The notes below the pieces were generated by a model. The model ran no database searches. It saw nothing but the letters and a program-made list of their open reading frames with translations, and had not been told where the DNA came from. This document shows positions 53,401 to 60,972 of a stretch of 64,000 nucleotides of DNA, piece after piece (position 1 is the first letter of the stretch; every line of letters begins with the position of its first letter). This DNA is from Cellulosimicrobium cellulans (lineage in GTDB: Bacteria; Actinomycetota; Actinomycetes; Actinomycetales; Cellulomonadaceae), in contig NZ_JAFGYF010000009.1 of the NCBI RefSeq assembly GCF_016921195.1, positions 62,001 to 126,000 on the forward strand, read 5' to 3'. A program made the translations under genes and the position numbers.

Positions 53401-55733
53401 GCTCGGCCGTGACGCCCCAGGGCAACGCCGTCCTGCGCCAGTACCGCTGGCACCAGGACGCTGACGGCGACGGCAAGGGCTACCAGAGCCTCCTGCCCGT
53501 CCTCCTCGAGGAGCAGCGGATCGCACCCGCGGTCCCGGAACCGACGGTGGGCCAGTGCCGGTTCGACCCGGAGACGGATGCGTCGTGGGCCCCGGCGACG
53601 CTGTCCTACGACAACTCGGCGTCGACCCTGCCGGTGGTGTTCTCGGTCGACGGGCACGCCGGACTCTCGAAGACGGTCCCGGCGGGCGAGACGTCGGACG
53701 TCGAGCTGCCCCGAGCCGGCGCGGAGGCGGCCACGTACGTGGTGCGCGCCGACGGCCACGAGCTCGGGACGCGCACGGTCGGCGCCGTCGACTGCTTCCG
53801 GTGGTCGGTGACGGGAAGCGCGGCGACGCGCTGGTCCGCGCAGACCCGGTCGGTCGTCGTGCAGGGTGAGTTCCGCAACGGCCACGTGGCGACGGCACTG
53901 CGCGTGACCATGGACGGTGGCGAGCTCGGCGTGACGCAGGCCGTGGACGTCGCCCCGGGCGAGAGGGTGACGGTCGCGCTCGACACGGGATCGCGCGACG
54001 TCGCGGCCGGAGAGGTCGTCTTCCACGCGACGCGGCTCGACGGGTCGGCGGGGTCGCACTCCGTGACCGCGTCGTACGACGCGGTCCGGCACGTGCCCGC
54101 CGTGGACGTGCCGGTCGTCGGGAAGTGCCACCTCGACCCGAGGACCGAGCTGTCCTCCGCCGCGCTCTCGCTGCGCTACGACAACACGCGCTCGACCGTC
54201 CCCGTCGTCTTCTCGGTCGAGGGCCGCCAGGACCTGACGCGCACGGTCGCCGGTGGTCGTGCGGCGACCGTCGACGTCCCGGGCGGCGTGGCGCAGAGTG
54301 CCGTGACGTTCGCCGTGCTCGCCGACGGCGCCCCGCTCGCGAGCCACACCGTCGCGGGCGTCGACTGCTTCGACTGGAAGCAGGTCGCGCACGCGGCCGA
54401 CGCCGAGACGTCCTGGGTGGTGGCGCCCGGGGCCGACGTCGGCACGTCCGTCGTGACGGGCACGTTCCGCAACCCGTACGCCGCGACGACGCTCCGCGTC
54501 GGGATGTCGACACCGCACGGCGACGCCGCCCCGAGCGAGGTCGCACCGGGTGCCGAGGCGACGTTCACCGTGGACGCGAAGGCCCTGTCCGTCCCGGCCG
54601 GGACGGCGACGTTCACGGTCGAGCGCGCGGCGCCGTCGGGCCCGGGCCGGGAGACGGTCGAGGCCCGCTACCGTGCCCTCGAGTACAGCCCGGAGTGGGC
54701 GCGGACCGCGACGGTCGACGCGCGCTGGCTGGACGGCTCGGTCAAGCTCGTCGGCACGTTCACCAACGACTCGCCCGAGGCGGTGGACGTCGTCATGTCC
54801 GCCGAGGGCTACGGGGAGTCGGAGCCCGCGCGCCAGGTCACGCCCGGCGCGACGGCCACGTTCGTGGTCGACACCCGCTCGCTCGACGTGAAGGCCGGGA
54901 AGGTCGTCTTCCGCCAGTCCCGCTCGGTCCTCGGCACGGCGTTCACGGACGCGGGGCTGACGGCGAGGTACCAGGGCGACGGCTACGAGCCCGACTGGAG
55001 CGCCACCCCGACGGTGGTCGCGCAGTGCGCCGCCGGGAGCGACGGCGTCGTCCTCACCGTGGGCCTGCGCAACGACTCGCCCGAGGCGATGCACGTCGTC
55101 GCGCGCACACCGTTCGGCGACCGCGACCTGGGCGACCTCGCCCCCGGGGCGAGCGTGAGCGCGACCGTCGCGGCGGGTGCTCTCTCGACCAAGGCCGGGA
55201 CGGTCGAGCTCGAACTCTCGCGCACGGTGCTCGGGGTGTCGTTCACCGAGACGCTCTCGGAGCGCTTCGAGGCGTTCGACTGCACGGTCGAGGCGCCGAC
55301 CGCGAGCCTCGTCCTCGGCGACCCGTACTACGACGCGCAGCGGGACCACTCCTACCGCGCCGTCTCCGTGCTGCTCGACAACTCGCGCTCGAACGTTCCC
55401 GTGACGTTCCGTGTCACGGGACAGGCCAAGGGCGAGTGGGTCGTCGGAGCGGGGGAGCGGCGCACCGAGAGCCTGGGCGAGGCGCCCTGGTCCGGCGCGA
55501 CCTACGTCGTCCACGCGGGCAGGACGACCGAACAGCTCCGGGTCGAGGGCTTCACCGCGGCTCCCGCCTGCTACGCCGAGTGGGAGGCGGGCACCTGGTA
55601 CGGCCGGTCCGCCGAGGTCTCCTACCGCGGCTGGAACTACGCGGCCCGGAACGACTACGCGCTCGTCCGTCCCGACGACCCGGTGCTGGGCTGGTTCTTC
55701 TGGGAGCGCGTGTCGCGCTGCGGCGAGGGCTGA
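50472..55733 (+). CDS. Giant ECF sigma factor fused to anti-sigma-like zinc domain, membrane segment and large carbohydrate-binding ectodomain
   Basis: A 1753-residue protein. Residues 12-90 are sigma region 2 (DTSAYGVLYERHAAAARTVA, DADDVVSDAFARTL) and about 135-192 sigma region 4 (LSPAEIAPILGLTANGVSALAYRAREGLRQAY). Then comes a zinc anti-sigma motif H227-x3-C231-x2-C234 (HLDGCAEC) with a possible fourth ligand at C200 (ECR). A hydrophobic segment near 245 and a Gly/Ala-rich stretch lead to a membrane helix at about 372-412. Residues 413-530 are a Pro/Thr/Ser linker. From 530 to 1690 are repeated Ig-like beta domains of two alternating types (DNxxSxxPVxFxV, and GxFxNxxxxxLRV with PGxxxT). Residues 1700-1753 look like a CBM5/12 module (CYAEWEAGTWYG ... 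YRGWNYAARND ... GWFFWERVSRC). It probably signals the presence of a wall polysaccharide to transcription. Confidence 0.88.
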   Translation: MTQAQERVWSEAFSDAELITAVREGDTSAYGVLYERHAAAARTVARQYVRSPADADDVVSDAFARTLSVLQAGGGPDVTFRAYLFTVVRRLSYDLVNGARRTQPTDDERTFETAFGPMASTEDPTLEGFERSTVTRAYQELPERWRAVLWYTEVENLSPAEIAPILGLTANGVSALAYRAREGLRQAYLQQHLTSVPAEECRTVNALLGSYVRGGLAKRETARVESHLDGCAECRALVLELGDVSHGMRAVIAPLVLGVGALGLVGTALPTAGGAAVAGGVGAALQGSSSGGAGSAGGSGAAGGSGGAGAGAGAGGGAGAAGTSAAGTGVVGGAGAAAGAAGGAGGAAGAGAASVGGAAAAAGGAAAGSGALAMAGAGGLVALVASAPVAVAAVTVGVLAVAGLGVAGALGAFSPDPEPTPTSQSSPSSSGSPTTSPTSEATSAPTDPSADPTAPTNIPTAPTDGATAGTGDTTGAGGGSSTGGTTPVGSTPGTTTPGGSTDPGTGTPVPTDPGTGNPEPTDPGPGTPEPAPAALELSLAPVTLAARVPADLVITASNTGGRAAEEVFVDLTLPAGVSTPGSSLVARGTAVGGPLSTASLPCGSAVPQADGTSQVTCSVGVLAPRATQDLSVQVRADSGGEYAFAASLRAKGIEPSQRSFPPTQVSYWGAELRVTAEPTLAFDNPGDATLRLSLRNSGDQPAVEPRVTVDLPDGLSLVGGGPAGWTCEAGDGSVSCASPPGTTLAPRAGVDVPVRLLADLETVPDDFPDLQVRATAGDARSGTASVGTDVDDHWAGAADGLRGEDGSPRAVVPQCTATEEGDVASLVATYTNTTSYDDLDVTVEAAGSRATTPAVRSGQEVKVRVDDGVRFPAGRAAVVLSTTVAGETFEHRLDAGPFDALDCWTPPPWLTAADVRVVADNDRGTVRWTASVTNSTGAGLDVRLLAPGTEGWSSVPDSAEIAPLLDGRTADLVLDTGSAVTPQGNAVLRQYRWHQDADGDGKGYQSLLPVLLEEQRIAPAVPEPTVGQCRFDPETDASWAPATLSYDNSASTLPVVFSVDGHAGLSKTVPAGETSDVELPRAGAEAATYVVRADGHELGTRTVGAVDCFRWSVTGSAATRWSAQTRSVVVQGEFRNGHVATALRVTMDGGELGVTQAVDVAPGERVTVALDTGSRDVAAGEVVFHATRLDGSAGSHSVTASYDAVRHVPAVDVPVVGKCHLDPRTELSSAALSLRYDNTRSTVPVVFSVEGRQDLTRTVAGGRAATVDVPGGVAQSAVTFAVLADGAPLASHTVAGVDCFDWKQVAHAADAETSWVVAPGADVGTSVVTGTFRNPYAATTLRVGMSTPHGDAAPSEVAPGAEATFTVDAKALSVPAGTATFTVERAAPSGPGRETVEARYRALEYSPEWARTATVDARWLDGSVKLVGTFTNDSPEAVDVVMSAEGYGESEPARQVTPGATATFVVDTRSLDVKAGKVVFRQSRSVLGTAFTDAGLTARYQGDGYEPDWSATPTVVAQCAAGSDGVVLTVGLRNDSPEAMHVVARTPFGDRDLGDLAPGASVSATVAAGALSTKAGTVELELSRTVLGVSFTETLSERFEAFDCTVEAPTASLVLGDPYYDAQRDHSYRAVSVLLDNSRSNVPVTFRVTGQAKGEWVVGAGERRTESLGEAPWSGATYVVHAGRTTEQLRVEGFTAAPACYAEWEAGTWYGRSAEVSYRGWNYAARNDYALVRPDDPVLGWFFWERVSRCGEG

Positions 55734-55776
55734 GCCCCGGGTTCGACGCGTCGGGGCACGTCCCGGCGGCGCCGCG

Positions 55777-56499
55777 CTACGGCAGGACGTCCGCGAGCGC
55801 CTCGTCGACGGGGCGCTCGCCGCCCACGAGATCCAGCACGAGGCCCGCCGAGCGCGGTTCGTGGAGGACGGCGGCGAGGACGAGCGCGACGTCGTCGCGC
55901 GTCACGTCCGACCTCTCGCCCACGGCGGCCCCGGGCTTGCGTCGTTTGCCCCGCGGCTTGTCGCCGTCCCCGACGGGCGCGAGCGCGACGAGGCCGACGC
56001 CCGGCTCGTCCGTGAGGCGACCAGGTCGGACGATGGTCCACTGCAGGTCGGTCCGTGCGCGCAGGTCGTCCTCGGCCGCGGCCTTGGCGCGCAGGTACGC
56101 CCAGAACACCTCGTCGACGTCGTCGGGTCGCTCGTCGGCGCGCGCCGCCTCGACGCCGCGGGAGGAGACGAGGACGTAGCGTCCGACGCCCGCTCGCTCG
56201 GCGGCGTCGGCCAGCAGCGCCGCGCCCGCCCGGTCGACCGTGTCCTTGCGCGGTGCTCCGCTCCCTGGACCGGCGCCGGCCGCGAACACGACGGCGTCCA
56301 CGCCTTCCAGCTCGAACGACACCGCGACCGCGTCGTCCTTCTCGAGGTCGATGAGCGCCACGTGCGCGCCGAGCTCGGTGAGGTCCGTGATCTGCGCGGC
56401 GGACCGCACGAAGGCGACGACGTCGTCTCCGCGCTCCACCAGGGTTCGGGCCAGGCGACGGCCGACCTGGCCGTGACCTCCCGCGATGACTGTGCGCAT
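55777..56499 (-). CDS. NAD(P)-binding protein, atypical SDR (NmrA/HSCARG-like)
   Basis: A 240-residue Rossmann-fold protein. MRTVIAGGHGQVGRRLARTLVERGDDVVAFVRS has the G-x-x-G-x-x-G dinucleotide motif of atypical SDRs, followed by GVDAVVFAAGAG, YVLVSSRGVEAAR and WTIVRPGRLTDEPG. Catalytic Tyr-x-x-x-Lys appears as YLRAKAA. It resembles the YwnB/YtfG group of stress-related reductases. Single gene, convergent with the giant sigma factor. Confidence 0.88.
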   Translation of the reverse strand: MRTVIAGGHGQVGRRLARTLVERGDDVVAFVRSAAQITDLTELGAHVALIDLEKDDAVAVSFELEGVDAVVFAAGAGPGSGAPRKDTVDRAGAALLADAAERAGVGRYVLVSSRGVEAARADERPDDVDEVFWAYLRAKAAAEDDLRARTDLQWTIVRPGRLTDEPGVGLVALAPVGDGDKPRGKRRKPGAAVGERSDVTRDDVALVLAAVLHEPRSAGLVLDLVGGERPVDEALADVLP

Positions 56500-56596
56500 G
56501 GGCCGAACGTATCGCCGTGCGCGCGTCCGCGCCCGACGAAGCGGCGTCCTCCGGGCGGCGTCACCGGCGTGACGGCGGGCGTGCTCGCGCGGGGGT

Positions 56597-56656
56597 AGCG
56601 CTGCCGGGCGCGCGGTCCCCCACGTACCCCCACGTCGACCGCGGCCCGGCAGCGCT
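56597..56656. terminator. Terminator of the winged-helix regulator gene
   Basis: Arms 56597-56617 and 56637-56656 pair over about 20 bp with one bulge around a 19-nt loop, 6 bp after the stop at 56662 on the minus strand. Confidence 0.85.
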
Positions 56657-56661
56657 GGTCC

Positions 56662-57348
56662 TCAGGCGGCGTCCCCCGTGCCGCCGAGGACGACGGGGGT
56701 CTGCGGGTCGAACCGGTAGCCGAGCCCGCGGACCGTGGTGATGACGTGCTCCAGCCCGAGCTTCTCGCGCAGGCGACGCACGTGGACGTCGATGGTGCGG
56801 CTGCCCGCGGCGACCTCGTGGTCGGCCCACACGGTCTCGAGCAGCTCGGCCCGGGTCACGACGCGGTGCGCCGTGCGGGCGAGGTAGGACAGGAGCTCGA
56901 GCTCCCGGAACGTCAGGCGCGCGGAGCGACCCTCGACCGTGACGGTGCGGCCCGCGGGGTCGATGACGACGCGCGGCACGGGCGACAGCGTCGCGAGCCG
57001 CTCACGGAACGCCGCGATGTCCTGCACGGGCGACGACGTCGCGGTCGTGGGCTCGGCGAGCGCGAGGGCCGTGTACGTCTCGGCGCTCGGCAGCCAGTCG
57101 CGCGCGAGCTCGCCGAGCGCTTCCGCGAGCTCGACGAGCTGTGCCTGCGGCTGCTCGCCGGGCGCGGCGTCCACGCCGACGTAGAGCACGAAGCCGGGGT
57201 TGCGGCGGGGTGCGGCCGGTTCCGGCGGGGTCGCGCGGGCCGGTGCGACCGCGGTGTGCTGCGCGCCGGGGTGCTGCGGTGCGAGGGCCCGGGGCGCGGC
57301 GGTACGCGCGGAGGTGCGGCGGGCGGGACGGGTAGCGGTGAGCGTCAT
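56662..57348 (-). CDS. Orphan winged-helix DNA-binding protein (OmpR/PhoB-type effector, no receiver)
   Basis: A 228-residue regulator. A Pro/Ala/Arg-rich N-terminus (about 50 residues) precedes a short alpha/beta region (FVLYVGVDAAPGEQPQAQLVELAEALGEL) without the phosphoacceptor aspartate of response regulators. Residues about 128-212 are a PhoB-type winged helix: VEGRSARLTFRELELLSYLARTAHRVVTRAELLETVWADHEVAAGSRTIDVHVRRLREKLGLEHVITTVRGLGYRF in order. It may be phosphorylation-independent, like GlnR-type regulators of actinobacteria. No sensor kinase is nearby. It starts at ATG 57348 in a gene-free leader. Confidence 0.88.
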   Translation of the reverse strand: MTLTATRPARRTSARTAAPRALAPQHPGAQHTAVAPARATPPEPAAPRRNPGFVLYVGVDAAPGEQPQAQLVELAEALGELARDWLPSAETYTALALAEPTTATSSPVQDIAAFRERLATLSPVPRVVIDPAGRTVTVEGRSARLTFRELELLSYLARTAHRVVTRAELLETVWADHEVAAGSRTIDVHVRRLREKLGLEHVITTVRGLGYRFDPQTPVVLGGTGDAA

Positions 57349-57672
57349 GGGTGGCTCCGGGTGCGTCGGGCCGACGCCAGCGCCGCGAAGCGGCGGGTCG
57401 GCAGGGGTCGAGGACTGAACCGAGGTGCGGGAGAGGGTTCAGGCCTGACAACAGACGCACATGACCGCGCCCGGGAGCGCGCCGGACGGCGCGCTGGCGG
57501 GACGGGTCGAGGTGCTCACGGGAGCGAGCATGGCAGCGCACCGCGTGGTGCGCCAAGAGGAGCCGGGGAACTTCTCAGCATGCGGACCTGCAATGTCTCG
57601 CGTTCCGGGCTCGGGCGTCGACGACGGACGCGCGACCCGGGCCGGTCGTGCGCGTCCGTGCAGGTGGGAGAG
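57349..57672. other. Gene-free region between winged-helix gene and upp
   Basis: These 324 bp lie between two minus-strand genes. GCGCACC (57536-57542) pairs with GGTGCGC (57547-57553), possibly a terminator for upp. A 75-codon reading frame here overlaps the end of upp, has no ribosome site and resembles nothing, so I do not call it. The rest should hold the promoter of the winged-helix gene. Confidence 0.5.
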
Positions 57673-58308
57673 TCAGACGACGCCGTAGAGGCGGTCGCCG
57701 GCGTCGCCGAGGCCGGGGACGATGTACGCCTTCTCGTTGAGGCGCTCGTCGACGGCGGCGACCACGAGCTGGACGTCGACACGGTCGCCGACGGCATTCT
57801 CCAGCACCTGGATCCCCTCGGGCGCCGCCAGCAGGCAGACCGCCGTGACGTCCCGTGCCCCGCGCGCGAACACGTAGTCGATCGCGGCGACGAGCGTGCC
57901 GCCCGTCGCGAGCATCGGGTCGAGGAGGAACACGTGGCGTCCCGTGAGGTCGTCGGGGAGGCGGTTCGCGTAGGTGACGGCCTCGAGCGTCTGCTCGTCG
58001 CGCTGCATGCCGAGGAACCCGACCTCCGCCGTCGGCAGGAGGCGCGTCATCCCCTCGAGCATCCCGAGGCCCGCGCGCAGGATGGGGACGACGAGGGGGC
58101 GGGGCTCCGCGAGGCGCACGCCGACCGTGGTCGTCACGGGCGTCTCGATCTCGTGCGGCTCGACGCGCACGTCGCGCGTGGCCTCGTAGGCGAGGAGCGT
58201 GACCAGCTCGTCGACGAGGAGGCGGAACGTCGGGGACGCCGTCTCCTTGTTCCGCAGGACGGTCAGCTTGTGGGCCACGAGCGGGTGGTCGGCGACGTGC
58301 AGGCGCAT
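57673..58308 (-). CDS. upp: Uracil phosphoribosyltransferase
   Basis: A 211-residue pyrimidine salvage enzyme making UMP from uracil and [39 protein letters not shown] is the conserved N-terminus, [14 protein letters not shown] the flexible substrate loop, [17 protein letters not shown] the PRPP-binding motif, and [32 protein letters not shown] the uracil-binding C-terminus. The start at 58308 matches the family start. It is divergent from tadA, as is common in actinobacteria. Confidence 0.98.
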   Translation of the reverse strand: MRLHVADHPLVAHKLTVLRNKETASPTFRLLVDELVTLLAYEATRDVRVEPHEIETPVTTTVGVRLAEPRPLVVPILRAGLGMLEGMTRLLPTAEVGFLGMQRDEQTLEAVTYANRLPDDLTGRHVFLLDPMLATGGTLVAAIDYVFARGARDVTAVCLLAAPEGIQVLENAVGDRVDVQLVVAAVDERLNEKAYIVPGLGDAGDRLYGVV

Positions 58309-58372
58309 GGCGACAACGGTATCCGACCGCGCGTGCCCCGTACCGCCCGGTAACCCGCCCGCGCCGCGCGAG

Positions 58373-58400
58373 TTGTCAGCGTCACGTCGGTCTATAGCCT
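58373..58400 (+). promoter_or_regulatory. Promoter of tadA
   Basis: TTGTCA (58373-58378), a 16-bp spacer and TAGCCT (58395-58400) form a sigma-70-like promoter about 90 bp before the GTG start of tadA. Confidence 0.55.
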
Positions 58401-58488
58401 GGTGAGGCGCTGACGGACCTCCGTACCACGAGCCGTCGGCACGTCGTCGCGGCATGGCGCGACGAGCCGCTGACACCTCGGAGGTCCC

Positions 58489-59112
58489 GTGCCCGACGAC
58501 GTCGCTCACCCCGGCGACCCCGCCCACCGAGGCGAGGGGCCGACGCCGGGCACCGACGGGCCGGCCGGCACGACGGCGGGCGCCGGCTCCTCGGGACCGC
58601 GCGGGCTCGACCAGCCGTGGGCGGACGGGACGTTCCCGCCGGACACGGTCGCGGGGCGCCGCCAGGTCTGGGACGCGCTCATGGGACTCGCGCTGCACGA
58701 GGCGACCCACGCGCTCGCGAGCGACGACGTGCCCGTCGGTGCGCTCGTCGTCGGGCCGGACGGAAGACTGCTGGGCGTGGGGCGCAACCGGCGCGAGGAG
58801 ACCGGCGACCCGACCGCGCACGCCGAGGTGCTCGCGCTGCGCCAGGCCGCCGCGACGCTCGGCGAGTGGCGGCTCGAGGGGTGCACGCTCGTCGTCACGC
58901 TCGAGCCGTGCGTCATGTGCGCCGGGGCGCTCGTCCTCGCACGCGTCGAGCGGCTCGTGCTCGGGGCGTGGGACCCCAAGGCCGGCGCGACGGGCTCGGT
59001 CTGGGACCTCGTGCGCGACCAGCGCGCCAACCACGCGGTCGAGGTCGTCGGCGGCGTCCGCGAGGACGAGTGCGGCCGCCTCCTGCGCGACTTCTTCGCC
59101 GCCCAGCGCTGA
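58489..59112 (+). CDS. tadA: tRNA-specific adenosine-34 deaminase
   Basis: A 207-residue deaminase that makes inosine at the wobble position of tRNA-Arg(ACG). The zinc site is complete: H111 and catalytic E113 in [11 protein letters not shown], then C141 and C144 in [11 protein letters not shown]. The family motif DVPVGALVV precedes it. The N-terminal 55 residues are a low-complexity extension absent from most TadA proteins. GTG 58489 has GGAGG upstream, so the extension is probably real; ATG 58681 is too close to the fold to be the start. Confidence 0.94.
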   Translation: MPDDVAHPGDPAHRGEGPTPGTDGPAGTTAGAGSSGPRGLDQPWADGTFPPDTVAGRRQVWDALMGLALHEATHALASDDVPVGALVVGPDGRLLGVGRNRREETGDPTAHAEVLALRQAAATLGEWRLEGCTLVVTLEPCVMCAGALVLARVERLVLGAWDPKAGATGSVWDLVRDQRANHAVEVVGGVREDECGRLLRDFFAAQR

Positions 59113-59185
59113 CCCGCTGCTGGCGGCGGTCGCCGGACCGCCGGCGCCTGGCCGCGACGCCAGCGGCCGGCGACCCTGCACCCGG

Positions 59186-59243
59186 CCGAGCGCGACGTCG
59201 CTGTCGCTCTCGGCCGGATGACGACAGGCGACGCCGTGCTCGG
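59186..59243. terminator. Bidirectional terminator between tadA and the sirtuin gene
   Basis: Arms 59186-59206 and about 59221-59243 pair with a few mismatches and one bulge. It lies between convergent genes (stops 59112 and 59246). Sequence and loop (CCGGATG) are shared with the hairpin at 41-97. Confidence 0.75.
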
Positions 59244-59245
59244 CG

Positions 59246-60259
59246 TCAGCGGGCGAGGGCCGCGGCGAGCGTCGTGAGGGTCTCGGTGGTGCCGGCGTCG
59301 ACCTTGAGCGTCGCGAGCGGGTCGCCGCGCGTCCAGCCGCGGTTGACGATGACGACCGGCTTCTCCTGCTTCGCCGCGTGGCGCACGAACCGCAGCCCGC
59401 TCATCACCGTCAGCGACGACCCCGCCACGAGCAGCGCGTCACCCTCGTCGACCATCGCGTACGCGCGGTCGACCCGCTCGCGCGGCACGTTCTCCCCGAA
59501 GTACACGATCTCCGGCTTGAGCACCCCGCCGCAGAACTCGCACGGCGCCGGGCGAAAGTGCGACGTCTGCTCGATGACGGCGTCCGCGTCCGGGGCGATC
59601 TCCACGTCCGCGACGTCGCCGATGCTCTCGACGAACCCCGGGTTGAGCTCCGTGAGCCGGTCCGCGAGGTGCTCGCGCGAGATGACGCGACCGCACTGGA
59701 GACAGATCACGCGGTCGTACCGGCCGTGCAGGTCGATGACGTTCCGGCTGCCCGCGTCCTCGTGCAGCAGGTCCACGTTCTGCGTGATCAGCCCCACGAG
59801 CACGCCCGCGTCCTCCAGCCGAGCCAGCGCGCGGTGGCCCGCGTTCGGCTGCGTGCGGTGCACGTGCTGCCAGCCCACGTGGTTGCGCGCCCAGTAGTGG
59901 CGGCGGAACGCCTCGTCCTGCACGAACTGCTGGTACGTCATCGGGTTGCGCGGCGGCGAGTCGGGGCCGCGGTAGTCCGGGATACCGGAGTCCGTCGAGA
60001 GCCCCGCCCCCGTCAGCGCCGTGATCCTCAGTCCGCGCAAGAGCTGCACGGCGTCCTCCGCCGTCCCCAGCGGCGGCTCCGGCTCCGTGCCCGACGGCGG
60101 CGGCTGGCTCGGGCGCCACGCGAGCCGCGACGTCAGGGTCGGGACGGCTGACGGCGGCAGGTCCGCGGAGGACGTCGCCACGTGCGCGGGGGACGCGGTC
60201 GAGGGTTCGGTGGAGTCGCTCGGGTACGGCGCGGTCGGGTCGGAGGGCACGTCTCCCAC
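59246..60259 (-). CDS. Sir2-family NAD-dependent protein deacetylase
   Basis: A 337-residue sirtuin. After a Pro/Ser-rich N-terminus (about 65 residues) come [20 protein letters not shown] (NAD pocket), [13 protein letters not shown] and the catalytic histidine in [14 protein letters not shown]. The zinc site is CLQC plus CEFC ([23 protein letters not shown]). [15 protein letters not shown] and [10 protein letters not shown] close the fold. It removes acyl groups from lysines using NAD, probably adjusting acetyl-CoA synthetase and other enzymes. GTG start at 60259 lies only 15 bp from the dispersed element at 60275. Confidence 0.95.
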   Translation of the reverse strand: MGDVPSDPTAPYPSDSTEPSTASPAHVATSSADLPPSAVPTLTSRLAWRPSQPPPSGTEPEPPLGTAEDAVQLLRGLRITALTGAGLSTDSGIPDYRGPDSPPRNPMTYQQFVQDEAFRRHYWARNHVGWQHVHRTQPNAGHRALARLEDAGVLVGLITQNVDLLHEDAGSRNVIDLHGRYDRVICLQCGRVISREHLADRLTELNPGFVESIGDVADVEIAPDADAVIEQTSHFRPAPCEFCGGVLKPEIVYFGENVPRERVDRAYAMVDEGDALLVAGSSLTVMSGLRFVRHAAKQEKPVVIVNRGWTRGDPLATLKVDAGTTETLTTLAAALAR

Positions 60260-60274
60260 GGTACGACGGCCCGC

Positions 60275-60471
60275 GAGGTAGAGCCGTGGTTCTTGTGCTC
60301 GACGGCGCGTGGCTGGGTTGGGTGGTCGGGGTGGGTGGTGGTGCCGCGTCTACCATCCGCTGCTCGTTCCTCGCGGCTCCCCCCAGGCCCAGCCACGACG
60401 CGGCACCACCACCCACCCCGACCGGCGTCGTCTCACCCTGGTCGGTCCTCACCGTGGGCGACCGCCCGCGG
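60275..60471. repeat. Palindromic dispersed element, copy 2 (about 197 bp), with one 21-bp unit
   Basis: Homologous to 19833-20028. A GAGGTAG unit (60275-60295) forms the left edge. Arms 60324-60350 and 60397-60423 are exact 27-nt reverse complements with a 46-nt loop. Identity fades after the shared GCCCGCGG at 60464-60471. It lies directly upstream of the sirtuin start, so it could influence that promoter. Confidence 0.85.
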
Positions 60472-60972
60472 GTGGGTTCGGCCCAGGCCGCGCGACCTCG
60501 CGCCCGGAACGGTTGCCGGTCGCGGCGCCGTCACGTCGAGCAGGTGATTCCGGCGCGTCCGGCGCCCGGGACGCGTCCTTGTCGCCTGCTCGACCCACCA
60601 GGACGGCCTGGTCGGCCTCGCGCCGAGCCGCCACGGGCACTCTGCTCCGGCGGGCAACCCGATGGTCGCGAGCGGCGACCGACGTCCCCGGGCGAGACGA
60701 TCGCCAAGCGGTGGGGGTGGGCTCGGATGCGGAGGGGCGTCAGAGCGGCGCTCCTCGAACCGACGGCCGAGGGACCAGGGTGACGGCGCCGCAGCCCCGA
60801 GCACCGAGGCCACCCGCGCCGCGGACCCGACCCGCGGGCTTGAGACTCGAGGACGCGCCGCGGACCCGACTCCGCAAGGCTGAAGAGACGACCACGGTTC
60901 AGCGTCGGCGGGCAGCGTTCTGCCCGACGGCCTGTGGTGGCCGCCGGGCAGAGCGTTTCGGGCCTGGACGGG
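60472..60972. other. Gene-free region with terminator
   Basis: Five hundred base pairs without a believable gene: overlapping open frames on both strands are Arg/Pro-rich and lack ribosome sites. A direct short repeat (CGCGGACCCGAC at about 60830 and 60860) is visible. The terminator at 60909-60926 lies at the right end. Confidence 0.55.
60909..60926. terminator. Terminator of the beta-helix lipoprotein operon
   Basis: CGGGCAG and CTGCCCG pair perfectly around CGTT, 46 bp past the stop at 60973 on the minus strand. Confidence 0.75.

Noticed and set aside
57461-57688. 75-codon open frame between the winged-helix gene and upp
   Set aside because: It overlaps the end of upp, has no ribosome site and no recognisable feature.
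60286-60783. Possible small protein encoded by the dispersed element
   Set aside because: The peptide segment RMVDAAPPPTPTT is shared by both copies in one frame, but stops and starts are not conserved and the identity is explained by the conserved palindrome DNA.
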